6,921 bases of DNA. It comes from an uncultured Oscillospiraceae bacterium (GTDB taxonomy: Bacteria; Bacillota; Clostridia; Oscillospirales; Acutalibacteraceae). The position numbers and the translations under genes were made by a program. The notes under the pieces are model-generated. The model was given only the letters and a program-made list of their open reading frames with translations. It was not told the DNA's origin and ran no database searches. Location: contig CABQCM010000068.1 in assembly GCA_902462665.1 (NCBI GenBank), positions 1 through 6,921 on the forward strand, in the 5' to 3' direction. Below are positions 1 to 5,883 of this stretch, piece by piece; position 1 is the stretch's first letter, and every line of letters starts with the position of its first letter.

Positions 1-701
1 AGTATGTGGACGAGAAGATGCCCACCATCCGCAAGACCATTGCCAAGCAGATGGTTTCCTCCCTCTCCACCGCCGCTCAGCTGACCCACACGCTGACCTT
101 CGACGCGACCGAGATCATGGCCTTCCGCAAGAAGCTCAAGGCGGGCGCCGAGGGCATGGGTCTGAACAACATCACCCTCAACGATATCATCCTCTACGCT
201 GTGTCTCGCACCCTGAGCAAGCCGGAGCACCGTGCTCTCAACGCTCATTTGGTAAATGGCGACACCATGCGCTACTTCAACGGCGTGCATCTGGGCATCG
301 CGGTGGACACCGAGAAGGGCCTGCTGGTTCCCACGCTGCATAACGCCGACAAGAAGTCCCTCAACGAGATCTCCATGGAGGCCAAGGCGCTGGCCACTAC
401 CTGCCAGAGCGGCGCTGCAACCCCCGACCTGCTGCAGGGCGCCAGCTTCACCATCTCCAACCTCGGCTCCTTCGGCATTGAGAGCTTCACCCCGGTCATC
501 AACACCCCGCAGACCGGCATTCTGGGCGTTGACACCATCACCACTCGCGTGCGCGAGGTAAACGGCGAAATCAAGACCTATCCGGCTATGGGTCTGTCGC
601 TGACCTACGACCACCGCGCGGTGGACGGCGCTCCCGCCTCCCGCTTCCTCAAGGATCTGAAATTCAACCTCGAAAACTTCTCCATCCTGCTGAGCAAGTA
701 A
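1..701 (+). CDS. pdhC: Dihydrolipoamide acyltransferase (E2), C-terminal catalytic domain, 5' partial
   Basis: The reading frame is open from the left edge (first whole codon at 3) to the TAA at 699-701, so the gene begins upstream; the GTG at 6 is an internal valine. What remains is the complete acyltransferase domain of a 2-oxoacid dehydrogenase E2, which transfers the acyl group from the lipoyl arm to CoA. It starts with the family's MPTIRKTIAKQMV-type helix, continues through GIAVDTEKGLLVPTL and FTISNLGSFGIESFTPVIN, and ends with the active-site motif DHRAVDG, where the catalytic His codon is at 612-614 and the Asp at 624-626. The lipoyl and E1/E3-binding domains must lie off-window. The E3 and E1 genes follow on the same strand. 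The family is certain; the substrate (pyruvate, acetoin or branched-chain oxoacid) is not. The segment reading TAAQLT after the first helix also occurs in acetoin-type and Gram-positive pyruvate-type E2 proteins as I recall them. Confidence 0.93.
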   Translation, partial: YVDEKMPTIRKTIAKQMVSSLSTAAQLTHTLTFDATEIMAFRKKLKAGAEGMGLNNITLNDIILYAVSRTLSKPEHRALNAHLVNGDTMRYFNGVHLGIAVDTEKGLLVPTLHNADKKSLNEISMEAKALATTCQSGAATPDLLQGASFTISNLGSFGIESFTPVINTPQTGILGVDTITTRVREVNGEIKTYPAMGLSLTYDHRAVDGAPASRFLKDLKFNLENFSILLSK

Positions 702-717
702 GAGAAGCCGATATTTT

Positions 718-752
718 CCCCGGCTCTCCCCGGTAACGGAGAGCGGCCGGGG
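718..752 (+). other. GC-rich hairpin between the E2 and E3 genes
   Basis: An inverted repeat lies 16 bases after the E2 stop. CCCCGG (718-723) pairs with CCGGGG (747-752), and CTCTCC (724-729) pairs with GGAGAG (738-743). This leaves an 8-base loop (730-737) and a 3-base bulge (744-746). No T-run follows, so it is not a standard intrinsic terminator, and E3 is needed in the same complex. A role in mRNA stability, processing or partial attenuation inside the operon is inference. Confidence 0.5.
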
Positions 753-760
753 CAACTTCC

Positions 761-770
761 AAGGAAAGGA
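761..770 (+). promoter_or_regulatory. Ribosome binding site for lpdA, long spacer
   Basis: The purine-rich AAGGAAAGGA is the only Shine-Dalgarno-like sequence ahead of the E3 gene. Its last G (769) is 15 bases from the ATG at 785, longer than the usual 5 to 10. A nearer ATG at 772 is out of frame with E3 and opens only a short frame, so 785 remains the start, as supported by the MELYDLIILGGGPAG N-terminus. Confidence 0.6.
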
Positions 771-784
771 TATGGATCGATTCT

Positions 785-2158
785 ATGGAACTGTACGATC
801 TGATTATTCTCGGCGGCGGCCCTGCGGGCTACAACGCGGCCGAGCGCGCCGGCGCGGCGGGACTCAAGACCCTGGTCATTGAAAAGCGCGCTTTGGGCGG
901 CGTTTGCCTTAACGAGGGCTGCATTCCCTCCAAGTCGCTGCTCTATTCGGCCAAGATTTACGACTACTGCAATCACGGCGACAAATACGGCGTGACCACC
1001 ACCGGCGCGGCGATTGACCAGAAAAAGGTCGTTGCCCGCAAAAACAAGGTGGTGTCGGCTCTCGTCGGCGGCATCGGCATGAAGATGAAGAAAAACGGCG
1101 TGAAGGTCGTTGACGCCGAGGGCACCATTCTCGGGCGCAGCGACGAGGGATTCCAGCTTGCCGCCAACGGGGAAACCTACACCGGCAAGCAGCTTCTCAT
1201 CGCCACCGGCTCGATGCCGGTCATTCCTCCCATCCCCGGTCTGCGCGAGGGTGTGGAAACCGGCTTTGTCATGACCAACCGCGAGGTTCTCGATCTCGAA
1301 GAGATTCCGGGCAACCTGGTGGTCATCGGCGGCGGCGTTATCGGTCTGGAAATGGCCTCTTACTACAACTCGGTGGGCAGCCATGTGACCGTGGTTGAGA
1401 TGCTCGACCACATCGCCGGCAACACCGACCGTGAGATTGGCAAAATCCTGCAAAACAACTACAAGAAAAAGGGCGTTGAGTTTATGCTCGGCTGCAAGGT
1501 CACCTCGGTCGGCGACGGCAAGGTTACCTTTGAGGACGCCGAGGGCAAAACCCAGTCGGTCGACGCGGACAAGGTGCTTTGCTCCATTGGCCGCCGTGCC
1601 GTCACCCAGGGCTTTGGTCTGGAAAACATCAACGTTTACACCGAGCGCGGCGCGATTGTGACCGACGAGTGCATGCGCACCAATGTCGCCGGCGTTTACG
1701 CGGCGGGCGACGTCAACGGCACGTCCATGCTCGCCCACACCGCTTACCGCGAGGGTGAGGTTGCCATCAACAACATCCTCGGCAAGAAGGACCGTATGCG
1801 CTACAACGCCATCCCCGGCGTGATTTACACCAACCCCGAGGTCGCTTCGGTCGGCGAGACCGAGGAATCGGCCAAGGCCAAGGGCATGGAGGTCAAATCG
1901 GTCACCGTCACCATGAACTATTCCGGCCGCTATATGGCGGAGAACGAGGGCGGCGACGGCATTTGCAAGATCATTGTTGACGCGAAGTACAACCGCGTGC
2001 TGGGCGTTCACATGATCGGCAATTACTCGTCCGAAATCATCTACGGCGCAGCCATGATGATCGAGACCGAGATGTGCATTGAGAATATCAAAGAGGTTGT
2101 CTTCCCCCATCCGAGCGTGTGCGAGGTCATCCGGGAAGCTCTGTTCGATATTAAATAA
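785..2158 (+). CDS. lpdA: Dihydrolipoamide dehydrogenase (E3)
   Basis: This 457-residue flavoprotein disulfide reductase reoxidises the dihydrolipoyl group of E2 and passes the electrons through FAD to NAD+. The order of motifs is complete: FAD-binding GGGPAG at residues 10-15; redox-active disulfide Cys41 and Cys46 in GGVCLNEGCIPSK; NAD-binding GGGVIG at 182-187, with Glu205 at the end of the next strand as expected for NAD; the second FAD motif AAGDV at 306-310; and the C-terminal dimerisation domain with the His442/Glu447 pair in HPSVCE, which completes the active site of the partner subunit. Length is normal, and no lipoyl domain is fused to the N-terminus, unlike some Firmicute E3 proteins. 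It sits between E2 and E1, with 28 bases to the E1 start, which marks it as the complex-specific E3. Codon use matches the flanking genes. Confidence 0.97.
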   Translation: MELYDLIILGGGPAGYNAAERAGAAGLKTLVIEKRALGGVCLNEGCIPSKSLLYSAKIYDYCNHGDKYGVTTTGAAIDQKKVVARKNKVVSALVGGIGMKMKKNGVKVVDAEGTILGRSDEGFQLAANGETYTGKQLLIATGSMPVIPPIPGLREGVETGFVMTNREVLDLEEIPGNLVVIGGGVIGLEMASYYNSVGSHVTVVEMLDHIAGNTDREIGKILQNNYKKKGVEFMLGCKVTSVGDGKVTFEDAEGKTQSVDADKVLCSIGRRAVTQGFGLENINVYTERGAIVTDECMRTNVAGVYAAGDVNGTSMLAHTAYREGEVAINNILGKKDRMRYNAIPGVIYTNPEVASVGETEESAKAKGMEVKSVTVTMNYSGRYMAENEGGDGICKIIVDAKYNRVLGVHMIGNYSSEIIYGAAMMIETEMCIENIKEVVFPHPSVCEVIREALFDIK

Positions 2159-2186
2159 GTGACTAATGAAAAGGAGTCGATAGAGT

Positions 2187-4655
2187 ATGCCAAAGTCAAT
2201 GCCAGTCCATCCGGAGGAACGGTTCGCTGAGCGCACCATTACCTTCAAGGACATCCCCGTCTGCAAATACAACAAGACGGTCAAGGATGAGAAGAAGAAC
2301 TTTACCAAGGAAGAGTTCCTGGGCATGTACGCCGATATGGTCGCCATCCGCGAGTTTGAGACCATGCTGCAGTCGATCAAGCTGCAGGGCCAGTACAACG
2401 GCAAGGAATTCACCTATCCCGGCCCCTCCCACCTTGCCATCGGTGAGGAAGCCACCGCGGTCGGCCAGGCTTACACGCTGGGCGTGGACGATTTCATTTT
2501 CGGCACCCACCGCAGCCACCACGAGGTGATTGCCAAGGGTCTGTCGGCCATCCGCAAGCTGTCGGACGAAGAGCTTGAGCGCATCATGAAGGAATTCAAC
2601 GACGGCAAGAACTACGAAGTCGTCAAGAAGTACACCACCGGCAAGACCGTCAAGGACGTTGCCCGCGACTTCTTCATGTATGGCATCACCTGCGAGCTGT
2701 TCGCGAAGGACATGGGCTTCTCCCGCGGCCTGGGCGGCTCGATGCACGCTTTCTTCCTGCCCTTCGGCATTTACCCCAACAACGCCATCGTCGGCGGCTC
2801 GGGCCCCATCGCCACCGGTGTTGCGCTGTACAAAAAGTGCAATAAGAAGCCGGGTATTGTCGTTGCCAACGCCGGTGACGGCGCCGCGGCCCGCGGCCCG
2901 GTCTATGAGGCCATGACCTTCGCCTCCATGGATCAGTACAACGAGCTGTGGGAGGACGGCTACAAGGGCGGCCTTCCCATCATCTACAACTTTAATAACA
3001 ACGCCTACGGCATGGGCGGCCAGACCAAGGGTGAAACCATGGCTTACGGCGACCTCGCCCGCCTGGGCTGCATCGCGCAGAACCAGCTCAACGCCGAGCG
3101 CATCAACGGCTGGAACCCGCTGGCCATGATCGACGCTTACCGCCGCGCCCGCAAGACTCTGGAAGAGGGCAACGGCCCCGTGCTGCTGGATGTTGTGACC
3201 TATCGTCTGTCTGGCCACTCGACCTCCGACGCGATGAGCTACCGCACCAAGGAGGAACTTGAAGAGTGGGAGGCGCTCGATCCCCTCAAGACCTTCCCGC
3301 AGCAGATCATCGACGCTGGCGTCGCCACTGCCGAGGAAGTCGAAGCGGTCAAGAACGAGATTATCGACCGCAACCATCGCATGTTTGCTCTGGCTTCGGA
3401 TCTGGAGATTGCTCCTTACACCGATTACAACGAGCATCCTGACCACATCGAGGGCGTTATGTTCTCCAACGGTCACGTCGAGAAGATGGACGACCGTGAG
3501 TGCGAAGTCCGCGAGAAGAAGGAAGACAACGAGCGCGTCAAGAAGATTGCCAAGGCGGCCCGTTACGCTTACGATAAGGACGGCAAGCTGCTGCCCAAGG
3601 CTCGTCAGTACACCATCCGCGACGGTCTGTTTGAGGCCATCATGGATAAGTACTACACCGACCCGACCCTCATCGCCTATGGTGAGGACGTGCGCGACTG
3701 GAACGGCGCGTTCGCCGTTTACCGCGGCCTGACCGAGGCTCTGCCTTATCACCGCCTGTTCAACTCCCCGATCGCTGAGTCGGCCATCGTGGGTTCTGCC
3801 GTAGGCTACGGCATGGCCGGCGGCCGTGTCATCGCCGAGCTGATGTACTGCGACTTCATCGTCTGCTCGGGCGACGAAGTGTTCAACCAGATGGCCAAAT
3901 GGCAGGCCATGAGCGCCGGCGGACTGAAGATTCCGGTGGTTCTGCGTGTGCCGGTCGGCTTCAAGTATGGCGCGCAGCACTCCCAGGATTGGACCGCGCT
4001 TTGCGCTCACGTCCCCGGTCTGAAGGTTGTCTATCCGGTCACCCCGTACGACGCCAAGGGCCTGATGAACACCGCTCTGAGCAGCACCGACCCGGTCTGC
4101 TTCTTCGAGAGCCAGGCGCTCTACGACATGGGCGAGCGTTTTGTTAAGGAAGGCGTGCCCGAGGGCTACTATGAGGTTCCGTTCGGCGAGCCCGCCGTGC
4201 GCACCGAGGGTAAGGACGTCACCATTCTGACCATCGGCGCTACCCTCTACACCGCGATGGACGCTGAGAAGATCCTGCGCGAGCAGTACGGCATCACCGC
4301 CGAGGTCATCGACGCGCGTTCGGTCGTTCCCTTCAACTACGAGAAGGTCATCGAGTCGGTCAAGAAGACCGGCCGCATCATCCTCGCTTCCGACGCTGTC
4401 ACCCGCGGCAACATCCTCAACGACATGGCCACCAACATTACCCAGCTGGCCTTCGATTACCTGGATGCGCCTCCCGTGGTGGTCGGCTCGCAGAACTGGA
4501 TTACCCCCGCTGCCGAGTACAAGGAGCAGTTCTATCCGCAGCCCGAGTGGATCATCGACGCGCTGCATGAGAAGCTGCTGCCCATTCCCGGCTACACGCC
4601 CAAGCACAACTACTCCAACACCGAGTTGCTGCGCAAGTCCAAGATGGGCGTCTAA
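2187..4655 (+). CDS. Fused alpha-beta 2-oxoacid dehydrogenase E1 (pyruvate or acetoin dehydrogenase type)
   Basis: An 822-residue thiamine-diphosphate enzyme joins both E1 subunits in one chain. It decarboxylates the substrate and acylates the lipoyl arm of E2. The alpha half (about 41-400) has THRSHHEVIAKG (107-118), GGSMHAF (183-189), the cofactor motif from GDG (230-232) to NNAYGM (271-276), and the active-site loop GHSTSD (343-348) followed by YRTKEE. A charged linker (about 405-470) leads to the beta half (about 471-810), with GEDV (499-502), catalytic Glu531 in SPIAES, DEVFNQMAKW (563-572), and His598 in GAQHSQ. Separate alpha and beta subunits would total about 690 residues; the excess is an N-terminal extension, an insertion near 119-160, a widened cofactor motif and the linker. 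AAGGAG at 2171-2176, 10 bases before the ATG, favours this start over Met5. Both active-site sets are intact, so it should be active. Fused E1 proteins are known in other bacteria; the substrate is unresolved. Confidence 0.93.
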   Translation: MPKSMPVHPEERFAERTITFKDIPVCKYNKTVKDEKKNFTKEEFLGMYADMVAIREFETMLQSIKLQGQYNGKEFTYPGPSHLAIGEEATAVGQAYTLGVDDFIFGTHRSHHEVIAKGLSAIRKLSDEELERIMKEFNDGKNYEVVKKYTTGKTVKDVARDFFMYGITCELFAKDMGFSRGLGGSMHAFFLPFGIYPNNAIVGGSGPIATGVALYKKCNKKPGIVVANAGDGAAARGPVYEAMTFASMDQYNELWEDGYKGGLPIIYNFNNNAYGMGGQTKGETMAYGDLARLGCIAQNQLNAERINGWNPLAMIDAYRRARKTLEEGNGPVLLDVVTYRLSGHSTSDAMSYRTKEELEEWEALDPLKTFPQQIIDAGVATAEEVEAVKNEIIDRNHRMFALASDLEIAPYTDYNEHPDHIEGVMFSNGHVEKMDDRECEVREKKEDNERVKKIAKAARYAYDKDGKLLPKARQYTIRDGLFEAIMDKYYTDPTLIAYGEDVRDWNGAFAVYRGLTEALPYHRLFNSPIAESAIVGSAVGYGMAGGRVIAELMYCDFIVCSGDEVFNQMAKWQAMSAGGLKIPVVLRVPVGFKYGAQHSQDWTALCAHVPGLKVVYPVTPYDAKGLMNTALSSTDPVCFFESQALYDMGERFVKEGVPEGYYEVPFGEPAVRTEGKDVTILTIGATLYTAMDAEKILREQYGITAEVIDARSVVPFNYEKVIESVKKTGRIILASDAVTRGNILNDMATNITQLAFDYLDAPPVVVGSQNWITPAAEYKEQFYPQPEWIIDALHEKLLPIPGYTPKHNYSNTELLRKSKMGV

Positions 4656-4668
4656 TTTCTAAGGAACA

Positions 4669-4712
4669 CCGGCGGTCTTTCCCGGGCTTTATCGCCCGGG
4701 AAGCCTGGCCGG
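4669..4712 (+). other. Long imperfect stem-loop after the E1 gene
   Basis: A perfect 9-bp stem pairs TTCCCGGGC (4679-4687) with GCCCGGGAA (4694-4702) around a 6-base loop. A further outer stem pairs CCGGC (4669-4673) with GCCGG (4708-4712) across a 5x5 internal loop. It starts 13 bases after the E1 stop. There is no downstream T-run (ACAAGGGCAGGGG follows), so it is not a textbook terminator. It may protect the 3' end of the operon mRNA or be part of a leader RNA for lplA; both are inference. Confidence 0.55.
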
Positions 4713-4727
4713 ACAAGGGCAGGGGAT

Positions 4728-4761
4728 GAAACGCGGCCATTCGATTGGAACCATGCGTTTT
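4728..4761 (+). other. Possible weak stem-loop in the lplA leader region
   Basis: AAACGC (4729-4734) pairs with GCGTTT (4755-4760), with a G-T wobble outside and a short inner CCA/TGG stem (4737-4739 with 4746-4748). It lies between two much stronger hairpins. On its own it could be chance in GC-rich DNA. Confidence 0.25.
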
Positions 4762-4781
4762 GTTCGCCGCCAACCATCTGC

Positions 4782-4820
4782 ACGGGCGGAGGGGCTAACC
4801 GCTCCTCCGCCCGTACTTTA
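4782..4820 (+). terminator. Strong hairpin, probable terminator of the dehydrogenase operon
   Basis: ACGGGCGGAGGGGC (4782-4795) pairs with GCTCCTCCGCCCGT (4801-4814) over 14 positions, with one G-T wobble and a 5-base loop TAACC. It is followed by ACTTTA, a poor but T-containing tail. This is the best terminator candidate between the E1 gene and lplA. A smaller stem, CGCAA/TTGCG (4823-4837, loop GCTTT), lies just after it. The weak tail means some read-through into lplA is likely. Being only 47 bases ahead of the lplA ATG, it could also act as an attenuator in an lplA leader. Confidence 0.5.
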
Positions 4821-4861
4821 TCCGCAAGCTTTTTGCGTAGTTTACAGCAAAGGAATCGCCT

Positions 4862-5842
4862 ATGCGTATTTTATATCAAAAGACCAACGACCCTTATTTC
4901 AACCTCGCGCTGGAGGAGTATCTGCTGCGCCAGTGCAAGGGGGATATTTTCATGCTATGGATCAATTCCCCCTGTATTGTGGTCGGCCGCAATCAGAATA
5001 CCCTGGCCGAGGTCAACTACGATTACGTGCGCGAGCATGCTATCCCGGTCGTGCGCCGTCAAACCGGCGGCGGCGCGGTCTTTCACGACCTTGGCAACGT
5101 CAACTACACCTTTATTGAGGAGGGGGGTACGGACAATTTCAGCAACTATGCGCTGTATTGCCGCCCCATTATCGAGGTGTTACAGTCGCTCGGCGTGCCG
5201 GCTGAGCTGTCGGGGCGCAACGACCTGCTCATCGACGGCAAGAAATTCTCGGGCAACGCCCAGTGCGCCTGGCATGGCCGGATGATGCACCACGGCTGCA
5301 TCATGTTCAACGCCAACGTCAACAACCTGTCCGACGCGCTGCGGGTCAACCCCCTCAAGATTCAAAGCAAGGGCATCAAATCGGTGCGCAGCCGTGTGAC
5401 CAATATCGCGGAGCACCTGCCCTCGCCCCTGTCGATGGAGGAATTCTGCGACCGGGTGCTGAGCAAGGTCGAGGCCGAAAATCCCGGCAGCGAACGCTAT
5501 GCTCTGACCGAGGAGGAAATCGCGGCCGTGCAGAAGCTGCGGGACGAAAAGTACGCCACTTGGGAATGGAATTTCGGTTATAAAAAAGAATATTCTTTTC
5601 ACAAGGACAGCTATTTCCCCGCCGGGCTGCTGGACGTGCGCATGAACATTGCCGAGAACCAGATTGCCGACGTTCGCATTTACGGCGACTATTTCGGCCG
5701 GCGGGACGTGTCCGAGGTCGAGCAGGCGCTGTGCGGCGCTGCTTATGCTCCCGAGGCGGTGCGCTCCTGCCTGGAACCGCTGGATCTGGCGGAATATTTC
5801 TCCGGCATTACCCTTGACGAGCTGCTGACCGCTTTCTTTTAA
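4862..5842 (+). CDS. lplA: Lipoate-protein ligase A
   Basis: This 326-residue enzyme activates free lipoate with ATP to lipoyl-AMP and attaches it to the lipoyl-domain lysine of acceptor proteins such as E2. The N-terminal catalytic domain shows the lipoate-binding RRQTGGGAVFHDLGN (65-79), the loop GRND (118-121), catalytic Lys128 in DGKKFSGNA, HHGCIMFNANV (143-153), and the adenylate-binding KGIKSVRSRVTNI (170-182). The C-terminal accessory domain is present (about 225-326, from WEWNFGYKKEYSF onward), so both the activation and transfer steps should be done by this one protein, as in E. coli LplA (about 338 residues). AAAGGA (4849-4854) gives a 7-base spacer to the ATG. It sits directly after a complex that needs lipoylation, which points to scavenging of external lipoate. 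No lipA or lipB is visible here. The first codons include a TTA, rarer in the other genes. Confidence 0.96.
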   Translation: MRILYQKTNDPYFNLALEEYLLRQCKGDIFMLWINSPCIVVGRNQNTLAEVNYDYVREHAIPVVRRQTGGGAVFHDLGNVNYTFIEEGGTDNFSNYALYCRPIIEVLQSLGVPAELSGRNDLLIDGKKFSGNAQCAWHGRMMHHGCIMFNANVNNLSDALRVNPLKIQSKGIKSVRSRVTNIAEHLPSPLSMEEFCDRVLSKVEAENPGSERYALTEEEIAAVQKLRDEKYATWEWNFGYKKEYSFHKDSYFPAGLLDVRMNIAENQIADVRIYGDYFGRRDVSEVEQALCGAAYAPEAVRSCLEPLDLAEYFSGITLDELLTAFF

Positions 5843-5863
5843 GCGCGGCGCCGTCACGATTTT

Positions 5864-5871
5864 GGAAAGGA
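5864..5871 (+). promoter_or_regulatory. Ribosome binding site that decides the mtlD start
   Basis: GGAAAGGA precedes two in-frame ATGs, at 5872 and 5884. The first touches the site and cannot be used efficiently. The second is about 13 bases from the last G and gives MKAVMYGAGNIGRG, the same beginning as known MtlD proteins, so 5884 is chosen. The long spacer resembles that of lpdA. Confidence 0.6.
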
Positions 5872-5883
5872 ATGAGTCAATCT

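Noticed and set aside
772..880. An ATG at 772 close to the lpdA ribosome binding site opening a short frame of about 36 codons
   Set aside because: Only about two bases separate the site from this ATG, and the product is an out-of-frame, Arg-rich reading of the lpdA start.
605..2413. A 602-codon minus-strand open frame opposite E3 and parts of its neighbours
   Set aside because: Same cause: it is in antisense register with lpdA, which is a complete and certain gene.
2196..4607. An 803-codon open frame on the minus strand opposite the fused E1
   Set aside because: It is in exact antisense codon register with the E1 gene and exists only because TTA, CTA and TCA are avoided there. Its product is low-complexity in look and resembles no family I know.
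4726..4743. A possible catabolite-response (cre) operator around TGAAACGCGG
   Set aside because: The spacing between TG and the central CG does not fit the consensus, and the right half is missing.
4815..4861. A promoter for lplA
   Set aside because: I could not find a convincing pair of -35 and -10 boxes at a 16-18 base spacing in the gap, so none is annotated, although lplA may well have one.
4726..5118. A 130-codon plus-strand open frame starting in the gap before lplA
   Set aside because: It runs through the strong hairpin and then overlaps the start of lplA in another frame. It has a GGGG-rich stretch upstream but no recognisable protein features.
5180..5857. A 225-codon minus-strand open frame opposite lplA
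   Set aside because: Antisense shadow of lplA with no recognisable motif; its limits are set by an in-frame TTA in lplA.
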